Positions 1-9,295 of a stretch of DNA of 13,176 nucleotides are shown piece by piece. The stretch's first letter is position 1; each line of letters begins with the position of its first letter. A program made the translations under genes and the position numbers. The stretch covers positions 1 to 13,176 of the forward strand of contig NZ_CAHJWX010000021.1 in NCBI RefSeq assembly GCF_903643065.1. Direction: 5' to 3'. This stretch comes from Sphingomonas bacterium (GTDB taxonomy: Bacteria; Pseudomonadota; Alphaproteobacteria; Sphingomonadales; Sphingomonadaceae). The notes under the pieces were generated by a model. The model searched no databases and was not told the DNA's origin. It was given only the letters and a program-made list of their open reading frames with translations.

Positions 1-482
1 CCGCCGCCGGGCAGGACCGGCAGGCGCAGGCCGCGCTCGCCGCGCTGGCGACATCGCGGACGCATGCCTATCGCGCGATGGCGCTGCTGACGCAGGGCGA
101 CCTGCTCGCCCGCGCCAGGGACACCAGGGGCGCCGCCGCCCGCTATGCCGCCGTCGCGAACGACGCGTCGCTGGAGCCGCCCTTCCGCGACCTAGCGCTG
201 CTGCGCGAGACGGCGGCGGAGTTCGACACCGTCGCGCCGCAGGTCGTGATCGATCGCCTCCGCCCGCTCGTCCGCACGGACGGCGCCTGGTATGGCTCGG
301 CCGGCGAGATGACCGCGATCGCCTATCTCCGCCAGGGCCGGCGCGACCTCGCCACGCGCCTGTTCAGCCAGATCGGGCGTACCGACACCGTTCCTGAATC
401 GATCCGTCAACGCGTCGTTCAGATGGCGACGGCGAACGGCGGGGACGCCGCCCCCTCGACCGGAGCCCCGCCGCAGCCATGA
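1..482 (+). CDS. YfgM-like tetratricopeptide protein, C-terminal part (5' end outside window)
   Basis: The reading frame is open from base 3 (first complete codon), so the gene starts upstream of the window; the ATG at 78 is internal. What is visible is an Ala/Arg-rich helical protein with TPR-like helix pairs (for example QAALAALA near the left edge, then ALLTQGDLLARARD and AARYAAVAND), followed by a FRDLALLRETAAEFD segment and a low-complexity Pro/Ala/Gly tail. This resembles the C-terminal half of YfgM-type inner-membrane TPR proteins, which act as periplasmic chaperone or Sec-translocon partners; the N-terminal membrane anchor expected for the family would lie outside the window. The stop overlaps the bamB start (ATGA, 479-482), so the two are translationally coupled, and the gene order yfgM-bamB supports the call. 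Family assignment rests on context and general similarity, not on a diagnostic motif. Confidence 0.75.
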   Translation, partial: AAGQDRQAQAALAALATSRTHAYRAMALLTQGDLLARARDTRGAAARYAAVANDASLEPPFRDLALLRETAAEFDTVAPQVVIDRLRPLVRTDGAWYGSAGEMTAIAYLRQGRRDLATRLFSQIGRTDTVPESIRQRVVQMATANGGDAAPSTGAPPQP

Positions 483-1804
483 TCTCCCGCCTCCGCCCGC
501 TCGTCGCGGCCGTGTCCCTGCTCGCGCTGGCGGGCTGCGGCATCTTCAAGGCCGCGCCCAAGAAGACCCCGACGATCGGCACCCGCGTCCCCATCCTCGT
601 CTCCGAGAACCCGATGGAGACCGACAAGGCGATCGCCGACGTCGCGATCGTGCTGCCCCCGGCGGTGGCCAATGACAGCTGGACGCAGTCTGGCGGCAAC
701 GCGTCCAAGTCGCTCGGCCAGCTGCCGCTCGCCGCCGCGCCGGCGCGGCTGTGGAGCGCCGTGGTCGACGGCGGCTCCACGCGCGCGCGACTCGCCGCGA
801 CGCCGGTGATCGCCGACGGCAAGCTGTTCGTGATCGACGTCGACGCCGATCTCCACGCCTTTGACGCCAATACCGGCGCGCGGCTGTGGGACGCGTCACT
901 CGCCGCCGGCAAGGAGAACCGCGCGTCGCGCTTCGGCGGGGGCGCCAGCTATGACGACGGCAAGCTGTTCGCGACCGACGGGCTGGGCGATGTCGGCGCG
1001 TTCAACGCCGCCGACGGCAAGCCGTTGTGGAAGGTCCGCCCCGGCGGCCCGCTGCGCGGCAGCCCCACCGTCGCCAACGGCATCGTCTATGTGCTGAGCC
1101 AGGACAACCAGCTGTTCGCGCTCAACGAGACCGACGGCGTCGTCAGCTGGACCGCGCAGGGCACGTCCGAATCGCAGGGCGTGTTCGGCGTCGCCGCGCC
1201 GGCGGCCGCGCAGGGCACGGTGGTGGCGGGCTTCTCCAGCGGCGAGCTGAGCGCCTATCGCTACGAGAACGGCCGCGTGCTCTGGCAGGATGCGCTGGCG
1301 CGCACCTCCATCTCCACCTCGGTGTCCTCGATCACCGATGTCGACGCCGATCCGGTGATCGACGCGGGCCGCGTCTATGCGGTGGGGCAGGGCGGGCGGA
1401 TGGTCGCGCTCGATCTCGGCTCGGGCCAGCGCCTGTGGGAACAGAATGTCGCCGGCATCTCCACGCCCTGGCTCGCGGGCGAGTGGCTATTCGTCGTCAC
1501 CGACGACGCGCGGCTGGTCTGCCTGTCCAAAACCAATGGCAAGGCGCGCTGGATCGCGCAGCTGCCGCGCTACAAGAACGACAAGAAGAAGAAGGGTGAC
1601 CCCTTCCTCTGGTACGGCCCCGTGCTCGCCGGCGGCCGGCTCGTCGTCACCAGCTCGCGCGGCGATCTCGCCTTCGCCAGCGTGACGGATGGGACGCTGG
1701 GCACGGTGATCAAGGGCAAGGTGCCGTACAACCTGCCCCCGGTAGTCGCCAATGCGACGATCTACACGCTCGACGGCAAGGGCCGCATCACCGCCTGGCG
1801 GTGA
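479..1804 (+). CDS. bamB: BamB, outer-membrane protein assembly lipoprotein (PQQ-like beta-propeller)
   Basis: 441 aa. The N-terminus is a lipoprotein signal peptide (MISRLRPL, hydrophobic core, lipobox LALAGC with the lipidated Cys at residue 20), so the mature protein should be anchored to the outer membrane facing the periplasm. The rest shows repeated PQQ-propeller blades, each with a G-x-hydrophobic...ALD/AFD..G...W pattern: LHAFDANTGARLW, VGAFNAADGKPLW, LFALNETDGVVSW, MVALDLGSGQRLW and LVCLSKTNGKARW. BamB is the accessory propeller of the BAM complex that assists beta-barrel insertion. A lysine-rich loop (YKNDKKKKGD, near residue 365) lies between two blades; I believe such a loop occurs in sphingomonad homologues. 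The start overlaps the preceding gene's stop by 4 nt. In most relatives der follows directly; here a two-gene cassette intervenes. Confidence 0.95.
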   Translation: MISRLRPLVAAVSLLALAGCGIFKAAPKKTPTIGTRVPILVSENPMETDKAIADVAIVLPPAVANDSWTQSGGNASKSLGQLPLAAAPARLWSAVVDGGSTRARLAATPVIADGKLFVIDVDADLHAFDANTGARLWDASLAAGKENRASRFGGGASYDDGKLFATDGLGDVGAFNAADGKPLWKVRPGGPLRGSPTVANGIVYVLSQDNQLFALNETDGVVSWTAQGTSESQGVFGVAAPAAAQGTVVAGFSSGELSAYRYENGRVLWQDALARTSISTSVSSITDVDADPVIDAGRVYAVGQGGRMVALDLGSGQRLWEQNVAGISTPWLAGEWLFVVTDDARLVCLSKTNGKARWIAQLPRYKNDKKKKGDPFLWYGPVLAGGRLVVTSSRGDLAFASVTDGTLGTVIKGKVPYNLPPVVANATIYTLDGKGRITAWR

Positions 1805-1883
1805 GCGGAACCAATCTGGCCCCAGGTTTTTGGCTTCAGGATGATGCGAGCCCGGGGCCCGGCGTGGCAGAAAGGGGTGCTCG

Positions 1884-2801
1884 ATGATCCAGCCTGCCAA
1901 GGTTCGCCGGTCGCCCCCGCCACCATCGTCCCGGCAGGACAGCTATGTCTTCGATGACAAGAACGGGCTGCGCATCTGGCTGAACGAGGCGGTCAGGCGC
2001 GGCGAAGTTTCCGCTCACGACGCCGAGCAGACGATCCGCAGCATCACGCCCGGCCAGGCGATCGGGTTCGGCGAGGACTACGGCAAGCTGCTGATCGGAA
2101 CGATCAAGGACAGCTTCGGATCGTACAAGATCGCGCAGAAGCTGGTGAAGGATTTCCATCGCTGGTGGGGTGTCCAGGTTTACTTCAAGCCCGGCGCAAA
2201 GGGCGATCTGGTCATCATCAAGGGCTGGCCGAAAGGGCGCGAGCTGTTGTCGGCGACCCGTTACAGGGTCGATAATCCGAAGATCATGGAGCTGCAGATC
2301 GGTAAGCCGGGCATCCAGGCAGCGGCCAAGGAGTCGGCCCGATTCGGCATCGTCCTGGTCGTCGCGTTCGACGCGTACCAGTTCATCCGCGACCATGACC
2401 TGCCGCACCTGCTCGGAAGCCTTACCGTTGACATCCCGTCCGTCATGCTCGCCTCGGCGATCGGCGCGCTCGCCGGGACGCTGGCGGTCGGCACGGTGGT
2501 GGTCGGCACGATCGCGCTCGGGCCGGCGCTGCTGGCGTTCGCGGTCGGCGCGGCGGTGGGCATCGGCCTGTTCGCGCTCGACAAGGAGCTGGGCCTGACG
2601 GAGAGGGCCACCGCCGCGTGGGAGCGAGCGCTCGACAAGCTGGAGCGCTGGTGGGACGAGGCGGGCGCGGAAGCGAGCCGCCGTTGGCATCAATTCTGCA
2701 CCAGCGGTATCGTGCAGGACATGGAGAACGGCTTTCGAGGCTTTGGCCAGCAATTGGGCCGGGCGGCCAGTTCGCCCTCCGCGCCCGGATCGATGTTCTG
2801 A
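1884..2801 (+). CDS. Candidate pore-forming effector-like protein (colicin-like hydrophobic hairpin)
   Basis: 305 aa, not assignable to a named family from sequence alone. The ATG has a good Shine-Dalgarno (AAAGGGG, 1871-1877) six bases upstream. There is no signal peptide. Layout: a Pro/Arg-rich N-terminus (residues 1-20), a soluble alpha/beta region (about 21-150, with WGVQVYF, GDLVIIKG and a GRELLSATRY segment), a first hydrophobic stretch (about 153-168), then two adjacent Gly/Ala/Val-rich helices (about 186-208 and 209-232) with zipper-like spacing (GALAG, VGAAVGIG). After these come a charged amphipathic region (ALDKELG, then a Trp-rich helix around 246-260) and a polar tail. A soluble protein ending in a hydrophobic hairpin is the hallmark of pore-forming colicin domains and several type VI effectors. 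The membrane gene just downstream fits an immunity partner. The toxin role is inference; an ordinary membrane protein with unknown function is the alternative. Confidence 0.6.
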   Translation: MIQPAKVRRSPPPPSSRQDSYVFDDKNGLRIWLNEAVRRGEVSAHDAEQTIRSITPGQAIGFGEDYGKLLIGTIKDSFGSYKIAQKLVKDFHRWWGVQVYFKPGAKGDLVIIKGWPKGRELLSATRYRVDNPKIMELQIGKPGIQAAAKESARFGIVLVVAFDAYQFIRDHDLPHLLGSLTVDIPSVMLASAIGALAGTLAVGTVVVGTIALGPALLAFAVGAAVGIGLFALDKELGLTERATAAWERALDKLERWWDEAGAEASRRWHQFCTSGIVQDMENGFRGFGQQLGRAASSPSAPGSMF

Positions 2802-2821
2802 CCGGCGCGACGCGCTGGCGG

Positions 2822-3271
2822 GTGCAGGCGGTCGGCGTCGCGATCGTCTGCTTCGCGGCGGCGGCCGTGGACGGCATGTTCGCGGGCCAGGATATGCTTC
2901 ACCTGATCCATGGCTTCACGACGCCGCTGCCGGTGATCAGTTCGGCGCATTACGCGCTGGCCAGCCTGTTCCTGACGCCGATGGCGGTCGGCATCGGCCT
3001 GATGTTCCTGCTGAGCAGACAGGCGACCCCGGCGCAGATGAAGGCGGCCGCGAACAGTCCACGGCCGGGTGCCCGCCGCTTTCTGCTGTTTATCGCCGGC
3101 AGTCTGGTCGCCGCGCTGATCGCGCCCATTCCGCAGTTCTGGACGGTGGACACGCTGGCGCGCCGGCGCGGCTATGTCGGCTGCCCCGCGCTCGATCGAC
3201 CCCACCATCAGCCCGATCGCTGGGCCGTTCCCGGCCACTGTCCCGGACCCGGCGCCGACCCGAACAGCTAG
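2822..3271 (+). CDS. Small three-helix membrane protein, candidate immunity partner
   Basis: 149 aa from a GTG at 2822. The hydrophobic profile shows three likely membrane helices: residues 2-16 (QAVGVAIVCFAAAAV), about 45-64 (ALASLFLTPMAVGIGLMFLL) and about 87-103 (FLLFIAGSLVAALIAPI), followed by a short tail with two Cys (121 and 140) in a GYVGCP...W...C arrangement. Small polytopic proteins of this kind immediately downstream of a pore-forming protein are typical immunity proteins, and the tail resembles, from memory, the RGY-x-x-C end of such proteins. The start is uncertain: the frame is open back to a GTG at 2618, no ATG precedes the first helix, and no clear Shine-Dalgarno lies before 2822. 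A CTG at 2798 would overlap the upstream stop (CTGA), and a TTG at about 2684 would overlap the upstream gene by over 100 nt. The function is inferred from position and topology only. Confidence 0.55.
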   Translation: MQAVGVAIVCFAAAAVDGMFAGQDMLHLIHGFTTPLPVISSAHYALASLFLTPMAVGIGLMFLLSRQATPAQMKAAANSPRPGARRFLLFIAGSLVAALIAPIPQFWTVDTLARRRGYVGCPALDRPHHQPDRWAVPGHCPGPGADPNS

Positions 3272-3330
3272 GCTGGAGCCGCGTCCCGGCGCGGGATGAC
3301 GTGGCCGCCCGCCTCGGCTAGGGGCTGGGC

Positions 3331-4668
3331 ATGCCGCTTCCCATCGTCGCCATCGTCGGCCGGCCCAATGTCGGCAAGTCGACGCTGTTCAACCGGCTGG
3401 TCGGCAAGAAGCTGGCGCTCGTCGACGACCGGCCGGGCGTCACGCGCGACCGGCGCGAGGGCGACGCGCATCTGGTCGGGCTCGACTTCCGCGTCGTCGA
3501 CACCGCCGGCTATGAGGATGAGGACGCGCAGTCGCTGCCCGGCCGCATGCGCCGTCAGACCGAGGCGGCGGTCGCGGGCGCCGATGTCGCGCTGTTCGTG
3601 GTCGACGCGCGCGCCGGCGTGACCCCGCTCGACGCGGAGATCGCGCGCTGGCTGCGCGGCTCGACGACGCCGATCGTGCTCGCGGCCAACAAGGCGGAGG
3701 GCCGCGCGGGCGATGACGGCATCCTCGACGCGCTCCAGCTCGGCTTCGGCGATCCGGTGCAGCTGTCGGCCGAACATGGCGAGGGCATCGGCGACCTGTT
3801 CGAGGCATTACAGCCGTTCCTGGAGCGCGAGGCGGCCGAGCCGGAAGCGGAGCGGGAGGACGGCCCGCTCAAGCTGGCGATCGTCGGCCGGCCCAATGCG
3901 GGCAAGTCGACGCTGGTCAACCGGATGCTGGGCGAGGACCGGCTGATCACCGGGCCCGAGGCCGGCATCACGCGCGACTCGATCGCGATCGACTGGCACT
4001 GGCAGGGCAAGCCGGTCCGCCTGATCGACACCGCCGGTCTGCGCAAGCGCGCCAAGGTGCAGGACAAGCTGGAGAAGCTTTCCGTCGCCGACGCGCTCCA
4101 CGCGATCGACTTCGCCGAGGTGGTGGTGCTGCTGCTCGACGCGACGCTCGGGCTGGAGGCGCAGGACCTGCGTATCGCCGACCGGGTGCTGGAGGAGGGC
4201 CGGGCGCTCGTCATCGCGCTCAACAAATGGGATGTCGCCGCCGATGCCTCGTCGCTGTTCAACGGCGTCAAGAAGGCGCTGGAGGACGGGCTCAGCCAGG
4301 TGAAGGGCGTGCCGTTGCTCACCGTTTCGGCGGCGACCGGCAAGGGGCTGGACCAATTGCTCGCCGCCGCGTTCGAGACGCGCGAGGCCTGGTCCAGGCG
4401 CGTCGGCACGGGCGAGCTCAACCGCTGGTTCGAGCGCGCGGTGGAGGCAAACCCGCCGCCCGCGCCCGGCGGCAAGCGCGTCAAGCTGCGCTACGTGACG
4501 CAGGTCAAGAGCCGGCCGCCCTCGTTCGTCATCTTCGGCACGCGCGTCGACCAGCTGCCCGCCAGCTACCAGCGTTACCTGGTCAATTCGATGCGCCGCG
4601 ACCTGGGCTTCGGCGCGGTCCCCGTCCGACTGACGCTGCGCGCCCCGAAGAACCCGTTCGGGACCTGA
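3331..4668 (+). CDS. der: Der (EngA), tandem-domain ribosome-assembly GTPase
   Basis: 445 aa with two complete GTPase domains and a C-terminal KH-like domain, the signature architecture of Der. Domain 1: P-loop GRPNVGKST (10-18), G2 in GVTRD, DTAG (57-60), NKAE (120-123) and a G5-like SAE (146-148). An acidic linker (about 165-178) leads to domain 2: P-loop GRPNAGKST (186-194), AGITRD, DTAG (233-236), NKWD (298-301) and SAATGKG. The tail from about 355 (ending LTLRAPKNPFGT) is the KH-like domain. Der binds the 50S subunit in late assembly and is normally essential. The first-domain G4 motif has Glu where the canonical motif has Asp, which I believe is usual in alphaproteobacteria. The ATG is preceded by AGGGGC (about 3320-3325). 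The gene sits in its usual yfgM-bamB-der order but is separated from bamB by the cassette. Confidence 0.97.
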   Translation: MPLPIVAIVGRPNVGKSTLFNRLVGKKLALVDDRPGVTRDRREGDAHLVGLDFRVVDTAGYEDEDAQSLPGRMRRQTEAAVAGADVALFVVDARAGVTPLDAEIARWLRGSTTPIVLAANKAEGRAGDDGILDALQLGFGDPVQLSAEHGEGIGDLFEALQPFLEREAAEPEAEREDGPLKLAIVGRPNAGKSTLVNRMLGEDRLITGPEAGITRDSIAIDWHWQGKPVRLIDTAGLRKRAKVQDKLEKLSVADALHAIDFAEVVVLLLDATLGLEAQDLRIADRVLEEGRALVIALNKWDVAADASSLFNGVKKALEDGLSQVKGVPLLTVSAATGKGLDQLLAAAFETREAWSRRVGTGELNRWFERAVEANPPPAPGGKRVKLRYVTQVKSRPPSFVIFGTRVDQLPASYQRYLVNSMRRDLGFGAVPVRLTLRAPKNPFGT

Positions 4669-4777
4669 CTCCCGCCATTTCGGGCCATTCGCCCGCGCGC
4701 CGGCAAGGCTTCGTTTACGACCTGGATGTATCGCGAGACCGGGATCAAGGGCCGGGCACGGCCGGGGAGCGCGATCG

Positions 4778-5200
4778 GTGTCGTTCGAAGGCAGCAATCT
4801 GGTCGACTGGACCGCCTATGCCAAGGCGCGCGGGGAGCTGGGCGCGGGGTTCGTCCGCATCCTCAGCTATTTCCGCGAGGACGGGGTCAAGTCGGTCGCG
4901 GCGATCGAGGCGGCGATGCGCGCCCGGTCGGCGACCGCGATGGTCATTCCCGCGCATACGCTGAAGGGCGAATCGCACCAGTTCGGCGCCGTGCCGCTGG
5001 GCACGCTGGCCGAACAGATCGAGACGATCGCGCGCGACTGCGTCGAGCAGCAGGAGGCGCCCGACGAGGCGCTGGCGCTGATCGCCCGGCTCCGCCCGCT
5101 GTTCAACGAGACGCTGGTGCTGCTGGAGCGCGAGGCCAACCCACTCGTCGCGCGCAAGCCGATGGTCGGCGGGTTCGGCCGCAAGGCGGCGGCCTACTGA
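4778..5200 (+). CDS. Hpt (histidine phosphotransfer) domain protein
   Basis: 140 aa. The core motif is AHTLKGES (59-66), where His60 is the expected phosphoacceptor, inside the helical bundle expected of a single Hpt domain; the following FGAVPLGTLAEQIE helix fits the canonical G-x-x-x-L-x-x-x-x-x-x-E pattern. The N-terminal stretch (SNLVDWTAYAKARGELGAGFVRILSYF) resembles Hpt proteins I recall from sphingomonads. The start is GTG at 4778, with GGGGAG (4764-4769) eight bases upstream; there is no better ATG. Hpt proteins shuttle phosphate between a hybrid histidine kinase and a response regulator. No kinase, receiver or output domain lies in the window, so its partners are unknown. It lies 109 nt after der, in which I see no convincing promoter, and converges on purL. 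Confidence 0.9.
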   Translation: MSFEGSNLVDWTAYAKARGELGAGFVRILSYFREDGVKSVAAIEAAMRARSATAMVIPAHTLKGESHQFGAVPLGTLAEQIETIARDCVEQQEAPDEALALIARLRPLFNETLVLLEREANPLVARKPMVGGFGRKAAAY

Positions 5201-5206
5201 ACGAAG

Positions 5207-5239
5207 CGCTGTCCGGCAGCCGCGACTCGCGGCACAGCG
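5207..5239. terminator. Bulged GC-rich hairpin between converging genes, possible bidirectional terminator
   Basis: An outer stem CGCTGT (5207-5212) pairs with ACAGCG (5234-5239) and an inner stem GCCGCG (5219-5224) pairs with CGCGGC (5228-5233) around a three-base ACT loop, with a six-base bulge on the left side only. It fills the 48-nt spacer between the Hpt stop (5200) and the purL stop (5249). Position suggests a shared terminator. There is no T-run on either side, so it is not a textbook intrinsic terminator. Confidence 0.4.
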
Positions 5240-5248
5240 GCTTGCACG

Positions 5249-7468
<2,220 letters not shown>

Positions 7469-7472
7469 GGCT

Positions 7473-8060
7473 TCACTTCCCTGGCGCCGCGGGCTGCCCG
7501 TAGAGCCCGACCAGCTCGCCGCGCGCGACGACATGGCCCTTCATCGCGACGAGCAGCGTCTCGCGATCGGCGGCCGGCGCGATCAACAGCGGCGCATCGA
7601 GCGCGAAGACCTGGAAGTGATAATGGTGCGCCGCGTCGCCGATCGGCGGATGCGGGCCGGCAAACCCGGTGCCCCGCATCGTCGTGGTGCCCTGCACCCC
7701 CGTCGGGGTGGCGAGCCGCGCGTCGGTGGGCAGGTGCTCGGGCAGCCTGGTCCCGGTCATGTTCCAGATCGTCCAGTGCGTCACCGGCTTGAGCGTCCCG
7801 TCGGGGTCGTCGACGATCAGCGCATAGACCTTGGCACCGCGCGCGCGCGTCCAGGCGAGCGGCGGCGACAGATTGTCGCCATAGCGGGTATAGCGGTTCG
7901 GGATCGCGGTGCCGTTCCCAAAGGCAGGGGAGGAGACGGTCAGCCGACCCCCGGCCTGCGTCTCCGGCCGGTCCATCGCGATCGGGCCAGGTGGCGGCGC
8001 CGGCGTCTGCGCCAGGACGAGGGCCGAGAGCGGGGCGAGCAGCAGCGTCCATGTCTTCAT
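7473..8060 (-). CDS. Secreted YbhB/YbcL-type PEBP-like protein
   Basis: 195 aa. The N-terminus ([18 protein letters not shown]) is a signal peptide with likely cleavage after the VLA at about residues 15-17, so the protein should be periplasmic or exported. The body carries family hallmarks of the phosphatidylethanolamine-binding/Raf-kinase-inhibitor-like fold: DDPD (84-87), THW (94-96) and the [15 protein letters not shown] segment (135-149). The bacterial family has no firmly established biochemical role; YbhB/YbcL are the closest named members. It is in a minus-strand run: 27 nt after the SPL-like stop (8088) and 4 nt before purL. Its co-occurrence with purine synthesis looks like passive clustering; no functional link is visible. 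Confidence 0.93.
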   Translation of the reverse strand: MKTWTLLLAPLSALVLAQTPAPPPGPIAMDRPETQAGGRLTVSSPAFGNGTAIPNRYTRYGDNLSPPLAWTRARGAKVYALIVDDPDGTLKPVTHWTIWNMTGTRLPEHLPTDARLATPTGVQGTTTMRGTGFAGPHPPIGDAAHHYHFQVFALDAPLLIAPAADRETLLVAMKGHVVARGELVGLYGQPAAPGK

Positions 8061-8087
8061 GCGGTCGCCCGTAAGCCGGCGCGGCGA

Positions 8088-9179
8088 TCAGGTCCAATAG
8101 AGGATGCGCGCGGCCGGCATCGCGCGCGCGATCTCCGCCTCGAAGAAGGCGCGCAGCGTCTTCATGACCTCGGCCGGGTAGACATGCTTGACCGAGCCGA
8201 ACTTGGTGCGCTTCTCGGCGCGCTGTTCCGGGTCCATCTCCAGCGCCGAGCCGGGATACCAGCTGTCGAGCACCGCCTTCGATCCGGGCGTGAACCGGTG
8301 CGTGATCAGCTCCACGGTCAGGTCGAGCCCGGGCAGGTCGGCGAGCTGCGCGGCGGCGTCGGCGATCAACGTCGCATATGCCTCCTCCCACCCTGGCGCG
8401 GCGATGATCGGCGCGATCGTCAGCCCGACCTTATAGCCCGCCATCGCCATCCGGCGCAGCGCCGCCAGTCGCCGCGCGACGGGCGAGGTGCCGCCCTCGA
8501 AGCGCGCGAAGCGGGCGGGGTTGACCGAGGCGCGCATCCGCGTCCGCCCGCCATGCGCGATCCCGAGCAGCGGCTCGACGGCGGCGAACTTGCTGGTGAA
8601 GCGCAGCTGCGCGTCCGCGTCCCACGCGCCCATATAGGCGACCAGCGCGGCGAGCGAGCCGGTCAGCGGCTCCAGCGCGAGCGGATCGGTGTAGCACGAC
8701 GCCTCATAGGTGGTGCCCTCGTGCGCGCGGGTACGGCTGCGCGAGGTGACCTTGCCCTGGCCCAGGTTCCGGGGCAGCTCGTCCAGGATCTCGGGAAGGT
8801 TGGCGTAGACGCGCGTGATCGGCGGGCCGGCGAGCGAGCCGGCGAGGTAGCAATAGCTGCAATGCGCGGGGCAGCCCTCCGCCAAATCCACGCGCCAGTC
8901 GGCGGATGGCGCGATCGGCTGGAGCCGGCGCTTGGACGGGGGCGCGACGGTGAGCGCCAGCGTGCGCTTCGCCTCGGCATAGGCGCGGCGCGGATCGTCG
9001 GGCAGGTCGAGCTTCAGCCGGTCGGTCGGCAGTTCCACCACCTCGACGCCGAGCCCGGCGGCGCGTTCGGCGATGGCGCGGCCATGCGCCCAGCTCAGCG
9101 CTGACCGGGTCGCGAGCAGGCGGCGCGGGCGCCACGGCAAGGGCGGCGGGATGGAGTCGGGATCGGGCAGGCTGGCCAT
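8088..9179 (-). CDS. Spore-photoproduct-lyase-like radical SAM protein
   Basis: 363 aa from the ATG at 9177-9179. The radical SAM cluster motif is CPAHCSYC, with Cys at 103, 107 and 110 (CX3CX2C). The sequence from there to the end follows Bacillus spore photoproduct lyase (SPL) segment by segment as I remember it: EASCYTDPLALE matches the EAACTSD region, RFTSKF matches RFVTKY, TRMRASVN matches TRFRFSIN, FEGGTSP matches FEPGTSS, AGYKVGLTIAPI matches AGYKLGFVVAPI, and VELITHRFTP matches FELIQHRFT. Cys162 in EASC corresponds to the Cys proposed as H-atom donor in SPL. SPL repairs the thymine dimer found in UV-damaged spores. The organism is not a spore former, so the real substrate is unknown. 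Longer in-frame starts exist up to 9311, but they run into the divergent gene. Upstream, no clear ribosome site is visible. Confidence 0.87.
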   Translation of the reverse strand: MASLPDPDSIPPPLPWRPRRLLATRSALSWAHGRAIAERAAGLGVEVVELPTDRLKLDLPDDPRRAYAEAKRTLALTVAPPSKRRLQPIAPSADWRVDLAEGCPAHCSYCYLAGSLAGPPITRVYANLPEILDELPRNLGQGKVTSRSRTRAHEGTTYEASCYTDPLALEPLTGSLAALVAYMGAWDADAQLRFTSKFAAVEPLLGIAHGGRTRMRASVNPARFARFEGGTSPVARRLAALRRMAMAGYKVGLTIAPIIAAPGWEEAYATLIADAAAQLADLPGLDLTVELITHRFTPGSKAVLDSWYPGSALEMDPEQRAEKRTKFGSVKHVYPAEVMKTLRAFFEAEIARAMPAARILYWT

Positions 9180-9281
9180 GGGGACCCAACCGGCGAGCGC
9201 CGGGAGAGTGCCACGCGATGGCCGTGTTAACCGCATTGCAGTCGATTGGAACGCATGCTTTCTTTGCTTTGGTGGATGGCA

Positions 9282-9289
9282 AGGGAGGA
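9282..9289 (+). promoter_or_regulatory. Strong Shine-Dalgarno setting the start of the small secreted protein
   Basis: AGGGAGGA lies six bases before the GTG at 9296. It supports that GTG rather than the longer reading from an ATG at 9218, and the GTG choice places a clean signal peptide at the N-terminus. Confidence 0.75.
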
Positions 9290-9295
9290 ACATCG

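Noticed and set aside
3180..3300. Possible frameshift near the end of the small membrane gene, since another frame reads a Pro/Thr-rich tail to about 3298
   Set aside because: The current frame keeps a GYVGCP...W...C pattern like related small membrane proteins; the alternative looks no better supported.
4681..4695. Hairpin CGGGC-CATTC-GCCCG after der
   Set aside because: Only five base pairs with no T-run; not enough to call a terminator in such GC-rich DNA.
7469..7534. 22-codon N-terminal extension of purL
   Set aside because: It overlaps the PEBP-like gene; the conserved [13 protein letters not shown] start fits family length.
9190..9203. Palindrome CCGGCG-AG-CGCCGG upstream of the SPL-like gene
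   Set aside because: Short GC palindromes are frequent by chance at this base composition, and no second copy or regulator is seen.
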